DNA of 64,000 nt from Ophiura sarsii (Eukaryota > Echinodermata > Ophiuroidea > Amphilepidida > Ophiuridae): assembly GCA_035610835.1 (NCBI GenBank), contig CM069454.1, positions 60,804,580 through 60,868,579 of the forward strand, read 5' to 3'. Every line of letters begins with the position of its first letter. The first letter of the stretch is position 1. The notes under the pieces were generated by a model. It made no database searches. It was not told the DNA's origin and was given only the letters and a program-made list of their open reading frames with translations. A program made the translations under genes and the position numbers. Below, piece by piece: positions 1-10,526 of the stretch.

Positions 1-296
1 AGCTATCGCAGTAATCAATTGGCCATCTTTACTTACTTTGGGATTTAAACAGAATGATCTTAATTTATTAAGAAACAGCAGTATTGCGATTGATGTAGAA
101 TCTCGACGTCTTTATTGTTTTGGAAATAATTCATTTCAAATGACATAACATTATCTGTGACGATTTTTTTTTAATAATTCGTCGGTATCATCCCAAAATC
201 CTATGCCGTCAGCCACATCACACTCAGAGCGTTACGACGCAAGCTCGGATTTGGCTTCATACGTATACTTATTGCAAAATCTTTTTTTCATTTCAG

Positions 297-368
297 GAAC
301 TCTCAAGTAAACACGCGACTATCTTGGGAGTGCAAAGCAACTCGCCGGGAAAATGGATCGACCTATAA
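297..368 (+). CDS. candidate terminal coding exon of an upstream gene
   Basis: Seen: a pyrimidine-rich tract followed by cag at 294-296 resembles a good splice acceptor. The next 23 codons stay open to TAA at 366-368, and an AATAAA lies at 673-678. Inference: this could be the last exon of a gene that enters the window from the left. The peptide is short, has no recognised domain, and a chance acceptor is quite possible in AT-rich DNA. No protein family is suggested. Confidence 0.2.
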   Translation, partial: ELSSKHATILGVQSNSPGKWIDL

Positions 369-672
369 CCATTCTTTCAAAAACCGGCGACGTTGGTTTA
401 TATCAGAATTTCACAATTGGCCATTTTGTTGACATTGTGTACAGATTCTTCACTTTTAATGATCTTATGTATTCGCTATTTATCTCATCCTTGTAGCCTG
501 TAATGTATTTTTCCCCTGTTTGAAATACTAAAAACATATGACGGATTTAAACATGTGTAGTGTAAGAAATCACCTATGACGTTTACAAAATCAAAATTAT
601 ACTTCTAGCACTCGCTCTTTTAACCTCAAATTTAGTATGGATATATTTACCCGGTTACACTAAACACCTATA

Positions 673-678
673 AATAAA
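673..678 (+). promoter_or_regulatory. AATAAA polyadenylation-type hexamer
   Basis: A canonical AATAAA lies about 300 bases after the candidate terminal exon at 297-368. In AT-rich DNA such hexamers occur by chance, so it only supports the exon weakly. Confidence 0.2.
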
Positions 679-741
679 TATTGCACAACTTTTGTCTTCG
701 TTTTATGCGATCATTACGGAATGTTACCATTTGTACCGGTA

Positions 742-1260
742 GATGTATAGTTATGCATCATTACTTAAAATATTATCATGTGTTGTTCATACGCTTACAG
801 TTAAAGGTATATGACCCGATCACTTTTTTGGGGCTATGATTTTTTTTTCACATCAAGATATTTTGGTATCAGAAGAATCCCCATATTTTTCTCATTATGT
901 CTGTAAAATAGTATGGGCCAGAAAAGTTTCATTTGTAAATTATAGGCCAAAATGTGGTGAATTACTGCCAAAGGTGGTCAACCACCAACCAGTCTGTGTA
1001 CTATGGGCACATGTCTTTTGACCTTGCGCTTCTAAAAATAGAACCATTGGAGTTATGCAGCTCAAACTTTGGAATGCAACAATTTTAAGGATGACCTTTC
1101 ATGTAAAATAGAAAACATCAAGTTGAAAATCGGGTCATCTACCTTTTATGTAAGGCGTCGGTAACTCAACAGTGCCATAGTACATGTATAGTTATGCGCC
1201 ATATCATTAACTATTAACATGTGTTGTTTATAATACGTCTACAGTTGGTGTAAGGCGTCG
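742..1260 (+). repeat. direct duplication, one copy interrupted by a TTAA element
   Basis: The stretch 742-800 (from 'gatgtatagttatgc' to 'cttacag') recurs imperfectly at 1182-1244. The next bases 'taaggcgtcg' occur at 1151-1160 after the element and at 1251-1260 directly after copy two. Copy two is therefore an approximate empty site for the element at 801-1150. Confidence 0.6.
801..1150. mobile_element. TTAA-type MITE, TTAAAGG ends
   Basis: The element begins TTAAAGGTATATGACCCGAT at 801. The inverted form 'atcgggtcatctacctttt' ends at about 1148, with a few mismatches. The interior has no convincing gene; the only open frame is a short 61-codon one. The paralogous unfilled sequence at 1241-1260 shows where it went in. 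TTAA targeting is characteristic of piggyBac-like transposases. The right-hand TTAA has drifted to TTAT. The TIR start resembles those of the foldbacks at 4598 and 23661. Confidence 0.55.
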
Positions 1261-1977
1261 ATATATTAAGGAACAACATTCTTGCCAAATATTGGATCGA
1301 CAGCCCACAAGTTCACAAGTTTAAAAAAAAATGACTTCACGGTTTTTTTCACTTCACAATTCGCAATAAAAAGTGCAAACTCACTCCTATTAACTAAGAG
1401 AAATATCCGTCTCAAGTAGGAATTTATACATTAACACATAGCATGCCTAATCCATAATATTACTTGAATGAGCAGTGGCTTGTTTTTAAATATGAATTGC
1501 GAAGTTTAGAAAATGTTGGCATAAACTTCTCGAAGTGTATAGATAATAGATTCGCTAGCAATGCATTGCATTCGTGCTAGATAATCGCTCTCATTCAGAC
1601 GATGCCGGATATGTGCTCGTTCGCGAAATTCAAGGTTAAATTACACGTATGTATACTGAATTCGACGACCGGTTAATGACGGATAAATTCACTTCCATAT
1701 TATACCAATCAGCGGCTTAGCTAAACAATATGCTAAAAAGATGATGAGAGTTAGACAACTATGATGCACTCTGCTTTTAAAGGAATGACTGCCGTCATCA
1801 TTTATTTCTCCAACTAGCTCCATTACAATTGAAAACGGTATGTAAATGAACGTTCGTTCTGTCAGTTGAAAAGGTTCTTGAGGCCAATTCACTCAGTGCA
1901 TGATTTGGTACAGATAAGCTGATTGCGAGTTGCTTGTCTCTTTCTGAGATAAATAACAAAACAAGACATTTGATGGA
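1261..1977. other. AT-rich DNA, nothing recognised
   Basis: Short open frames on the minus strand here show no domain, no consistent codon bias and no splice context. I see no repeat with a clear boundary. Confidence 0.5.
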
Positions 1978-1985
1978 ATGAGCCA

Positions 1986-2225
1986 CAGCGTTCGCGTTAA
2001 GTGGTTGCCCGGTTGCCCGGGACACCCAAAATTAGCACCGGGCAACCAACTTGTACTTATTTGGTTGCCCGGTGGGCAACCAATTTTTTTACAAGAAGTG
2101 AAACACTTAACACATGCATTTAAATATTTTACAGAACGGGCAACCAAAAAATCTGCCGGGCAACCATAATTTCCTGCTTGGTTGCCCGGCGGGCAACCAG
2201 ATTTTTTCCCTTAATTCGGACGCTG
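1986..2225. mobile_element. hAT-type MITE with internal GGTTGCCC palindromes
   Basis: The ends are CAGCGTTCG and CGGACGCTG, inverted copies with one mismatch. They are flanked by a perfect 8-bp duplication 'atgagcca' at 1978-1985 and 2226-2233. Eight-base duplications with CAG-type termini are the hAT hallmark. Inside, 'ggttgcccgg' and its complement recur at least six times, including perfect palindromes at about 2070-2090 and 2180-2199. No transposase is encoded, so it is non-autonomous. A second family member lies at 20930-21358. Confidence 0.85.
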
Positions 2226-2233
2226 ATGAGCCA

Positions 2234-3305
2234 ACGTCTTTTTTGTGGCAATTTAATGTCTGGATGCCCTTATTTGAGTTGACAAAAAAGAAACCCTGTT
2301 TCTATGTGCCCGAACGATCCATTTTTTAGAAATCGGTGAAAAAAATGTTCAAGTGCAGCTGAACGTTTTTTTACCGATTTTTAAAATGTTTATGGTCATT
2401 TTCAATTCAAGGGGATACAAGTTAAAAAAACACACACACAAAATACACAAACAACACCTGACCAACCGACCGACCCATCATGAGAGGTCTGTTTGCCATT
2501 AAAACAGGGTTTCTTTTTGTTGCTCTAAAATGGATCGAGTAGCATAACCTCAACCTTGCTAAATCCGACAAGAAGCCCTGCGCCGGTTGTATGTAGACCC
2601 CGTCCCCGTCCCATTGTGTTGTCACGCAAAGGACGACATAGGCTCCAAAAATTGTATTTTTTGGAGCGTGACCCCTTGAGCGTGATCCACGATCTGCTGG
2701 ACTCCGGCCAGCGGCCACGGCGGGATGGGTTCGATTCACGGAGCGGCACACACCATTTTTACTGTCCTTTTTCGTCCCATGTCTCCCTGCGTTAGCTTTA
2801 TTGCAACACCCCATGAGGGGTTAGGGTTATCTTCTGTAAATTGAGATTACCATCGGCCCAACTGCACACAATTGAACTTTTAAAAAGTACATGTAAAGCT
2901 TACTGCAAGTTACACAGTACTTACTTACAATCCAGCCATACCAGCAAGGACAATGTGTTCCTGTCAAGACTACACCACCAGAACAGACGATGGATTGGAA
3001 TGAACACTGTTCAACCATGGAAGTATCGCGTTTCTTGCTCGGTACGGTGTCTTCTTGCGAACTTAATTGAATGCACTGACGGCTGATACACTGTAAAGTG
3101 TCCGTACATGCATGACATGCCGTATGGCGCCTCGTTGTTGAGAAAAAAATGTGTTCCAAAATTCTCCGCATTTCACATCAAATTTCCTACACGCCACGGT
3201 AAAACCAAATACCAAATAACGTCCATCGTACTCGAATCAACACTCGATAGATATGTGATAATTGTACTTTTAAATGGATTTGCAGAGCAAGTTATTAAGT
3301 TGTTC
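2234..3305. other. no gene; possible tRNA-derived SINE trace at 2690-2745
   Basis: A B-box-like 'gggttcgattcac' at about 2726 follows a GC-rich stretch, as in tRNA-derived SINEs, but I cannot define an A box or the ends. A hairpin ('ctccaaaaa...ttttttggag') lies at about 2641-2670. The rest, up to 3305, shows nothing I can name. Confidence 0.35.
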
Positions 3306-3313
3306 ATTTCACT

Positions 3314-3654
3314 CAGTGGCGTAGCTCAGGGGGGGGGGGGACAGGGGGGGGGGGAAATGCCCCCCCTGACGGAAAAAACGCATTTGTGCCCCCGCCCCCC
3401 CAGCCCCTGTAAAAAAAATAAAAAAGGAGGAAAAAAAAGAAAATAATGATAAAAGACTGAGATGGCGGGCGGTTATGTGTGGGTATATTCAGCCCAAATA
3501 GTCAAATAAGGCAAAATAGTACATGTACTGTGCGATTTTGTTTGACCGTGCGAAATGTTTTGAAAGTTGGTGACTGGGAAAAAAAATTGGGGCAACCTTT
3601 TACGAACATTTCAGAATTCTTGCCCCCCTGAAAAAAATCCCAGCTACGCCACTG
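3314..3654. mobile_element. hAT-type MITE (CAGTGGCGTAGC ends)
   Basis: The termini 'cagtggcgtagct' (3314) and 'agctacgccactg' (3654) are perfect inverted copies, and the 8-bp duplication 'atttcact' lies at 3306-3313 and 3655-3662. CAGTGGCGTAGC-type ends are common in hAT elements of many animals. The interior carries G runs of 12 and 11 bases (3329-3354) and an A-rich stretch, with no transposase. Short open frames across it are artefacts. Confidence 0.9.
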
Positions 3655-3786
3655 ATTTCACTCCATGGAGGCCGTCATTTTTACATTGTATGCGTAGCCT
3701 GTATGTTTCTATACATTTTTTTCATGTAATGTATGATGCTAGATCACGTCTTGTTGTTTGAACACGTTTGCGATTTGCGATTAAGG

Positions 3787-4230
3787 GGGCTGTTAACCCT
3801 GAAAGCATGAAATTTATAGGGGAATATGCCAAAAATGTGAGTTCGGAGGTTAACAAAATCACATTCTAAGCATTTGTTTGACAATTTTTTAAAAAACTAA
3901 ACATATTTTTGTCAACAACAAAAAGCATCCCTATGGAAGGGAAGTGTCTTTAGATGATTTTGGTGCAATTTCAGCTTTTCTTACCAACAACTGAATTTGC
4001 TACGTTTGCAGCAAATTTTGAGACAAAAATGTGTTAGTCAACATTTTAAAAATCAGCATTTTTAGTGAAATTTATTACCAAAAATGGATTCTCCGACTCA
4101 TTTCCTTTTCCCAAAATGTATACTCTTATATAGGCCTATATAGGCCATTTATATTTCAAAATTTACAGCGCCTTACAGCGCCTGATATCCCCCGTAAATA
4201 TTGTACACGTCCTAAGTAGCACAAGGCGCT
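3787..4230 (+). repeat. dispersed repeat family, copy 1
   Basis: A block containing 'aaaatcagcatttttag' followed by 'ccgactca' and 'aaaatgtatact' recurs at 45965-46175 (+) and 22300-22470 (-). No termini or coding potential are evident. The family is unclassified; it is probably a worn non-autonomous element. The flanks up to 4590 hold nothing else I recognise. Confidence 0.5.
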
Positions 4231-4597
4231 CCAGACATTTAAATTGAGTTCAAGATAAAGCTATTCAAATAGCCTTTTAAAGGCATGCTTTATCATGGTA
4301 CATGTGTGCACCTGTTCAAGAGGAATACCCAATGTGAAACAACCAATAATAAAGCTCCCCGTGACAACAAATCATACCGTCTTAGCACGGATGCAATCAC
4401 AATACTACCAGGCAACACCGTGTGCTGACAAGTTTCAAATAAAAACTATATGGAAATACTTCATGACCGTGTACTTGTTCAGGAAATGGGCATAATTATG
4501 CTATAACCTTCATACTGTATTGTTTTCCGTAAAAAAACACATTTACTAACGTTACCTAGAAACGTGACCAGTGAAAAGCTTGCCGTGGTAGCACTTT

Positions 4598-5456
4598 TTA
4601 AAGGGTAATGACTGAGTATCAGTTGTTCAGAGGTAACTGTGAGAAATCAAAACAGGTTTTTTTCTTCACTTTGGAGCCAAGAAATTCCACGAGGGGCATA
4701 TATCCCCGAGGGAAATTCCGAGGTCCAAAAGTGAAATGTTTATATTCTTCATAGTGGCCCTGCGTTCGTGGCATAATAGGCGAGCTTGTTTTGACGATCA
4801 AACTTGATACGCATTATACGCGGCGTGACTAATGTTTTCGCGGAGGTATTTGGTTGCATGCATGGTTGTCCATTTCATTTTAAGTCGGTTCTGAACTATT
4901 ATTCAAAACCGCATGAATATACGCGGTAAGTGTGACCCCATCAAATGCCGTCTTTTACTGGTACAAACAAATAAGCGCAGGCCACTAACCACTAAACGGA
5001 AAATCAAGTACCTCCGCGTTAACATTAGTAACCCCGCGTATAATGCATATCGAGTTCTATCACCAAAACAATTCGCGTAATGCCACGAACGCACGGCGTA
5101 TTTGCACACCAAGTAGTTACACGACGTGTGAGTGGTTCGCTTGCACAATTTTCGATCAATTTGATCGATTTGCAATGGTAGAAGCATGGTTAAATTGCCG
5201 TAAAGCGTAACTTTTAGATAAATAAGTAACGTATGACCGTATCTCTTTAATGACTATTTGAATTGACGGTTTTGAATCAGGATAAGTACTGTGATCAGTT
5301 GTTGTGTCGGTAACTGTGAAGAATCAAATATTTTACTTTGGGACCTCGGAATTTCCATAGGGGCTACGCCCCTCGTGCAATTATCCGGTTCCAAAGTGAG
5401 AATGTTTTGATTCTTCACAGTTACCTCTCAACTGATACGCTGTCATTATCCTTTAA
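4598..5456. mobile_element. large composite foldback with TTAAAGG ends
   Basis: The left end TTAAAGGGTAATGACTGAGT (4598) pairs with the inverted right end ending CCTTTAA (5456), and TTAA is present at both sides. The arms of about 160 bp (4598-4758 and 5290-5456) each contain their own hairpin around 'aggggc...gcccct'. A second inverted pair lies inside (4761-4853 against 5004-5092). It reads as an inverted-repeat element with another foldback nested in the middle. No transposase is visible. The termini resemble those at 801 and 23661. Confidence 0.55.
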
Positions 5457-6715
5457 AGCACCCCATTGAAATTAAATGATGATTAAAAAAAGGAGATTTT
5501 GTAAACTTTTAACTTAAATCAAACAAGCGGGTCTACTGTTGCTCAGACGGCCGGCCCTCTACCATCAAAATATGTTTGAAAAACTTTACTTCATGATCAT
5601 CACTTTACTTCGATTTCTTATTTTGCATGTCCACCTCGAAACATGTAGTAACATTGACAGGTCACTATTCGTCAAAGTACAGCTTGTCAACAACAAAAAA
5701 CTGGGTCTAGAGAGCTTTATTAACTTTACAAGTATGCTGCGTTTTTATATTCTATGCACGGGAAACTTGCGCACAACGCACAGATGCAACGCAAGGATGG
5801 TTTATTGCTAAATCGGTAAATAAAAACGGGTTCTGACAACGCTCTTTTCAAAGATATGTATTCCAAAGAGTTTAAAATAGATTGGTCTCACAATTTCACC
5901 AGTTAAGGATATTTAGCTTAATATCCTGATATATGAAGCAGCAATGTTTCTTACTTTCTTAGTTATAAGCACTAAAGTTGTTGGTATAAGCACTAAAGTT
6001 ATTCTTAAGTATAAGCACTAAAGTTGTTGATATGATAAAGGTTGATTTGATTTGGACCCAGTATTTTGGGGGACACGTTGTATATTCTATTTTCCCTACA
6101 ACGAAAAACCTACTTTTACGGTGTCCATTATGTACCAAATAACTGTTTTAACTATTTAGGCAATCGCGGACATAAGGAACAATATTTCATGGACTCACTT
6201 CAGATAAAGTGTACCTTTAGGCTTATCTGACATGATATTCGCATTAAACACGGCGAGTGCTATTTCAATAGACCTCAAAAAACGTTTCGAAACACAATGC
6301 CGGCCGTCCTAAGGGCAACCCTAATTTGTTCATTGGCTGTAGTTGTGGATTGACGTGACTGCGAGAGCGGCTGAATATTTACTATTTAGTAACGAATATC
6401 ACTTTAAATGGCACATCGTTTGGGATTGGAGAATCGTTTATTGAATCCCATTTCACTATAAAACATCAACAAATTCGGCCATGAACTCGATAGTCGTTTC
6501 AAATTTAATTTCAGTTTTGTTGGGAACTTTTGGTTGACTTCAAAGTGTATTCAAGCATTTGTCATTGGGTTTCAATGAACTCACAAACATATTAGAACGG
6601 AGGGATGCATGATCTTAATAGAGCTGGCTCAAATAAACAAAACCTGTTTTTTAAACAGTGAAGTACAACAAAATTAGTCTTAAATCAATGTACTGGTAAA
6701 ACATTGCATGCACTG
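5457..6715. other. no gene; three copies of a 17-mer
   Basis: 'tataagcactaaagttg' or a close variant occurs three times between about 5963 and 6030. The open frame at 5539-5811 has no recognisable domain. Otherwise this is ordinary AT-rich DNA. Confidence 0.45.
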
Positions 6716-6840
6716 TTAACACTTAACCCGCGGCAGGCGTCTGCAGACGACGTTCCAAAATATTTCAAAAATGTAAAATTTATTGAATGACGTAACCATT
6801 TGAAATCACCCCGAGAAATGCATTGAAATAAGTATAAACC

Positions 6841-7593
6841 ACCCTGTTTTCAACAAATATGGAAGAGATGGCGGAACTCCTGAAGAAAGTCAAGGTGGAG
6901 AGTGAGCAGCTTGGCCTACGTCTAAATGTCAGCAAGACCAAGATCATGTCCATAGGCACAGATGGTGTTGGAGAGCCTCTCATAATTGATGGTAATGAGG
7001 TGGAATCGGTCTCGAAATTCAACTTCCTTGGATCCCTGATCACCAAAGAGGGTGGTTGCAGCCAAGAGATTAGACACCGTTTAGCAATGGCTAGATCAGC
7101 AATGATCAACCTAAGCAAGATCTGGGCTGACAGAGGAATAACCAGAGCAACAAAAACCAGGCTTGTCCAAGCCCTTGTATTTCCAATTGCCATGTATGCA
7201 TGTGAGACGTGGACCCTAACCAAAGCTGACAAAAACAGAATAGCTGCTTTCGAGATGTGGTGTTGGAGGCGTATGCTTCGTATCGTATGGACAATGAGAA
7301 GGACCAATGCCAGTATTATTGAAGAAATAGGGGTGTCTAAACGACTTCTTCATGCTATCAACACCCAAATGCTGAGCTACTTCGGCCATATCTCACGCCG
7401 CAAGGGTAATAACCTGGAGAAGATGATCATGCAAGGCATGACTGAAGGGAAGCGCAAGAGAGGCAGACCTCGTTCCCGGTGGATTGACCAAATAAAGTTG
7501 ATTACTGGACACCCGCTCCGTGATTGTTACTCCTTTGCTGAAAATCGTTATTTGTGGCGCAGTATCTGTAAGGTCACGAGCTGTCAGTCATGA
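6841..7593 (+). pseudogene. RTE-type LINE reverse transcriptase, C-terminal part, 5' truncated
   Basis: An open frame gives about 244 residues matching the C-terminal half of a non-LTR retrotransposon polyprotein of the RTE/BovB type. It shows LNVSKTKIM, the 'FLGS.IT..G' block, 'MYACETWTL', 'FEMWCWRRMLRI' and the 'YFGHISRR' to 'KRGRPRSRW' tail. The endonuclease and the RT catalytic FADD region are missing, as expected for 5'-truncated insertion. The frame continues upstream of the first ATG to the insertion point at about 6840. The remaining frame has no stop, so the insertion is not very old. It cannot move by itself. Confidence 0.85.
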
Positions 7594-7594
7594 C

Positions 7595-7621
7595 AGGACC
7601 GAACCAACCAACCAACCAACC
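7595..7621 (+). repeat. LINE 3' tail (ACCA)n
   Basis: Immediately after the LINE stop there is a short tetranucleotide tail of 'accaacca' units. RTE elements typically have a very short 3' UTR ending in such repeats. The 10-bp duplication 'aagtataaac' at 6830-6839 and 7622-7631 marks the target site. Confidence 0.85.
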
Positions 7622-7708
7622 AAGTATAAACATGCCTAGTATTGGTTCAGTAATTCTTGAGATAAGCTTTGGAAAAGGTAAAACTAATAGCCGCGTGTAA
7701 AGTGTTAA

Positions 7709-8060
7709 TATAAATGCATTTTAACCAAAATTGCTCACTTGGCTTGAACATTGAGCAACGACATAATATTTTTCCCTTGCATTTTTGACACGCACCTTTA
7801 GGCTGAGCATTCTAAAGCACACCACGTTTACACAGCCTTCTGTTTAAACATTTACATTTCACGTGGTAAAACGATTTGAACGGCAAAGACCCGTTTCACC
7901 CACGGCCAGGAAGAGATCGCTGTATTTTATCGCGGCTTACGTCACGTAGCGCGCTTTACTTCGATGTATAGTCTACTAACATCTTTCTGGAAAGAGAACG
8001 GGAAAATAGACATATATTTTTCCTTTCATAGGCCTACATAGTGTATTTGTTGTTTTGGTA
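7709..8060. other. no feature recognised
   Basis: This is unique-looking AT-rich DNA between two nested mobile elements, with no open frame or repeat boundary. Confidence 0.5.
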
Positions 8061-8542
8061 AGGGCTGATATCAAAACTCTCAGCGGTGTTACACCGGTAT
8101 TAGTAAGTAAAAAGTAAAGACTCGCGCCGAGCTTCTTAAGCTCGCGCGCGGAGTGCCCATCTCTCTTTCATTAGCGTTTGGGCCAGACTCCCCCATGTAA
8201 TATTTGGCTGTGGGGGGTTCGCCACTCCTCCCGCACAGCGAGTATGTTTTACTTCCCAACATGAATTAATGCCGGTACCCAATTATACACCTGGGTGAAG
8301 CGTGTCAAGTGCGGTAAAGTGCCTAGCCCAAGGACACAACATACTGGCACCAACAGGGCTCGAACCCACAAACTTTGCATTGTGGAGCGAGGGTGAATCC
8401 GCTGGACCCCGGCATGCCCGACCGGTATTACACCGATGTTATACCGGTATTACACCGATATTCTATACAAATATCGGTGTAATACCGGTATAACATCGGT
8501 GTAATACCGGTGTAACACCGCTGAGAGTTTGGATATCAGCCC
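8061..8542. mobile_element. near-perfect palindromic foldback interrupted by a SINE
   Basis: The outer inverted ends 'agggctgatatc' (8061) and 'gatatcagccct' (8542) run into a palindrome. If the SINE at 8103-8420 is taken out, the two arms are about 74 bp each with one mismatch, around a six-base loop 'ctatac' (8463-8468). The inner part of each arm holds two copies of an accggtattacaccgat-type unit. The uninterrupted element would be only about 160 bp. Its class is unknown; no clear target duplication was found. Confidence 0.75.
8103..8420 (-). mobile_element. tRNA-derived SINE
   Basis: Read on the minus strand, the 5' part has a B box 'gggttcgagccc' (about 8348-8359). It is followed by the 'ttgtgtccttgggc...ggcacttta' and 'cacccaggtgtataa' blocks typical of a widespread marine-invertebrate SINE body. 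The 3' tail is T-rich (ctttactttttactta). A 10-bp repeat 'accggtatta' sits on both sides (8093-8102, 8421-8430) and fits a target duplication, although that motif is also native to the host palindrome. Confidence 0.75.
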
Positions 8543-9120
8543 TAAACTATGTTTATAGCCTCGCGTATGGAACTTTGCTTTTATGTTGTACCATGCACAG
8601 TCATAGTACTTCCAGGTGCACTTTTGATAAAAGAATTCACCGTACTCCCAGTTTGTAATAAATACAACACATATTATCAATAAAGCAAATTTCCTAATAA
8701 TTCTCCAATTTGATATCTTCAAGTAGGAGTAATAACTTTAGCGTTATAAGCACATTTTTTACCTAGTAAGTTGTTAACTTTTTGATGACTGTATATTGAG
8801 TTCACTTGTGTATCTGCCGCAAACAATGCAAACGGCGTTACAGTCAGTACGCAACAGGCCGCTTTCAATGCGTGACCTTGCCGATTTCTAACCCGCGCTA
8901 AGATCGATTTCAGGATGTCAACCTTGCGCTAAAATCTTACGAGAAGTTTGTTTTCCCTGAATTAATTGAGGTAGGGTTAGCTGGCAGCCATGATGGCGAA
9001 GTAGGTGGATTGTTCGTAATATTCTCTATAATATGATGCCAAATCTGACATATTTGGTCCACAAACAGTGATTTTGTCGCTAATTTTAGAATTTAACAAC
9101 TTTCGTGACTTTGCTTCTTG
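8543..9120. other. no gene recognised
   Basis: The minus-strand open frame at 8450-8722 overlaps the foldback and lacks any domain. The remainder is AT-rich and unremarkable. Confidence 0.45.
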
Positions 9121-9713
9121 TAACTATTCACTTGACTGGACTAAAATTCGTACGATATTTTAAGAGCAATTTCCGTACTAACGGAATCTTAAGCTTTAAT
9201 TTCATATCAAAAACATTGATGCCCGACTTCTTTTTTGATAAGAAAAACCGAGTTTGATTTTCACCGATTTTCGGTCAGAAAACGAAACTTACGATCCCCC
9301 GTTAGGCCTCGCCAACTTGATTTTTAGTTTCCTATAACCCGCCCGCGCTTCATTTTCATGCCCGCGTTTGAATTCATTAGAAATCTTGGGAAAAAATACC
9401 GTTTTTGCAATGAAAACGTCCGAATTTATGCATTTTGTGTGATGAAATTGTGAAAAATGATTTTGACGAGAAAAAAAATATCATATGAAATTGTGCTGAG
9501 CAGAAGGATCGATTTCGAACCCCGGACCTCTCGCTCTTCAGTCTAACGCTCTACCATCTGAGCTATCAAGCGAAACTAATTCGATTCGTGAGATTTAAAC
9601 ACTTCATCAACAACCCAACGACGGTACGAAATGAATATAGCTCGAGCCAGATTCGGACACCCATTTTATTAACTATTCACTTGACTGGACTTAATAATTT
9701 CATAATATTTTAA
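9121..9713. repeat. roughly 43-bp imperfect direct repeats flanking a SINE-like block
   Basis: 'taactattcacttgactgg' followed by a similar 'aa..tt...atattttaag' occurs at 9121-9163 and again at 9670-9713. The enclosed block holds the tRNA-like sequence at 9501-9574. This is longer than an ordinary target duplication, so a tandem duplication, or repeated termini of one element, is possible. Confidence 0.6.
9501..9574 (-). mobile_element. tRNA-Phe-like SINE head or tRNA pseudogene
   Basis: On the minus strand there is an A-box region 'tagctcagatggtagagcg' and then 'ttagactgaaga', which matches the anticodon arm of tRNA-Phe with GAA. A B-box-like 'ggggttcgaaat' follows. The anticodon stem does not pair on its 3' side and the T stem is broken, so it is not a functional tRNA. 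A tRNA-derived SINE or a tRNA pseudogene fits best. Confidence 0.65.
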
Positions 9714-10526
9714 GCATGTTTCTAGTTACAAAAGACTATGAATATTATGATACCATCAATACAATTGGTGCCTAATTCTTCAAAAAGGGAATATTTACTG
9801 TTAATTTGGCTTTAGTTTCGTCAAGTTTTTCTCGAATTCGGCTGTGTGTGATGACAATAATTTGCACCGAAAATGCAACATGTCATGAAGTCACAGCTAA
9901 TATTAGATAATATTATTCGCATAATATGCCTTTTTATTTTACAATTTCATGGCAAATGTGTTTGAAATGTGTATAATCATGAAAAGAGCTCATTTACATC
10001 GTGCTATTACGAGGTCAACTATGACTGCGAAGCAGTATCGTTACGGGTGAATACTTCCGGGTCGCTTTGCTGGGTTAGAAAAGGAACGACTTTTCGTGTG
10101 GTTGCATACTGGCTGGTTAACACAGTGTCAAATCATGGAATCTTTTTACTAAAGCGAAAACCACTCAGAATAAAAATTCCATTTTAATGGAATGGGGGCG
10201 GTCCAACAGAAAGAAGCATGTTTTGTAAAAAAATTGTTTCATATACCAAAATACCAGGAAAATGGTGTATATGTATTTTCCATAATTCAAACCAAAAAAC
10301 AAATAAAAACACCGCAGTCTAAAAATAGTACAGGAAACCAATAAAGGTGATTTGTGTGCATGGAAGGGGGGGGGGGGGGGGGGGGGGAGGGATACCGTCT
10401 GAAGAACAATCTAAGTATATGACATTGGACTTGGTCTAAAACGTTGGTCCAGGAATTGCTATACTAATTAAAAATTACATTTCGCGATTATGGTTACCGT
10501 TATTGACATTTCATTAAATAAATCCA
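9714..10526. other. no gene; hairpin and 22-G run
   Basis: A perfect palindrome 'attccattttaatggaat' lies at 10170-10187 and is followed by a G-rich stretch. A similar hairpin with different arm bases is at 13378-13395. A run of 22 G occupies 10366-10387. The open frame at 9969-10187 ends in the hairpin and has no domain. Confidence 0.5.

Larger units (their letters stand above)
6716..7708. mobile_element. TTAA MITE (TTAACACTTTCCACGCGG family), copy split by a LINE
   Basis: The left end at 6716 reads ttaacacttaacccgcgg and the right end at 7708 reads ccgcgtgtaaagtgttaa. These are worn inverted copies of the family terminus TTAACACTTTCCACGCGG. The interior matches other copies (for example 34697-34878) on both sides of a LINE at 6840-7621. 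The family is about 250 bp when full length, has no coding capacity, and always ends at TTAA, which suggests mobilisation by a piggyBac-like transposase. Confidence 0.75.

Noticed and set aside
9501..9574. Functional tRNA-Phe gene
   Set aside because: Anticodon stem and T stem do not pair and the acceptor ends do not match; a SINE head or pseudogene fits better.
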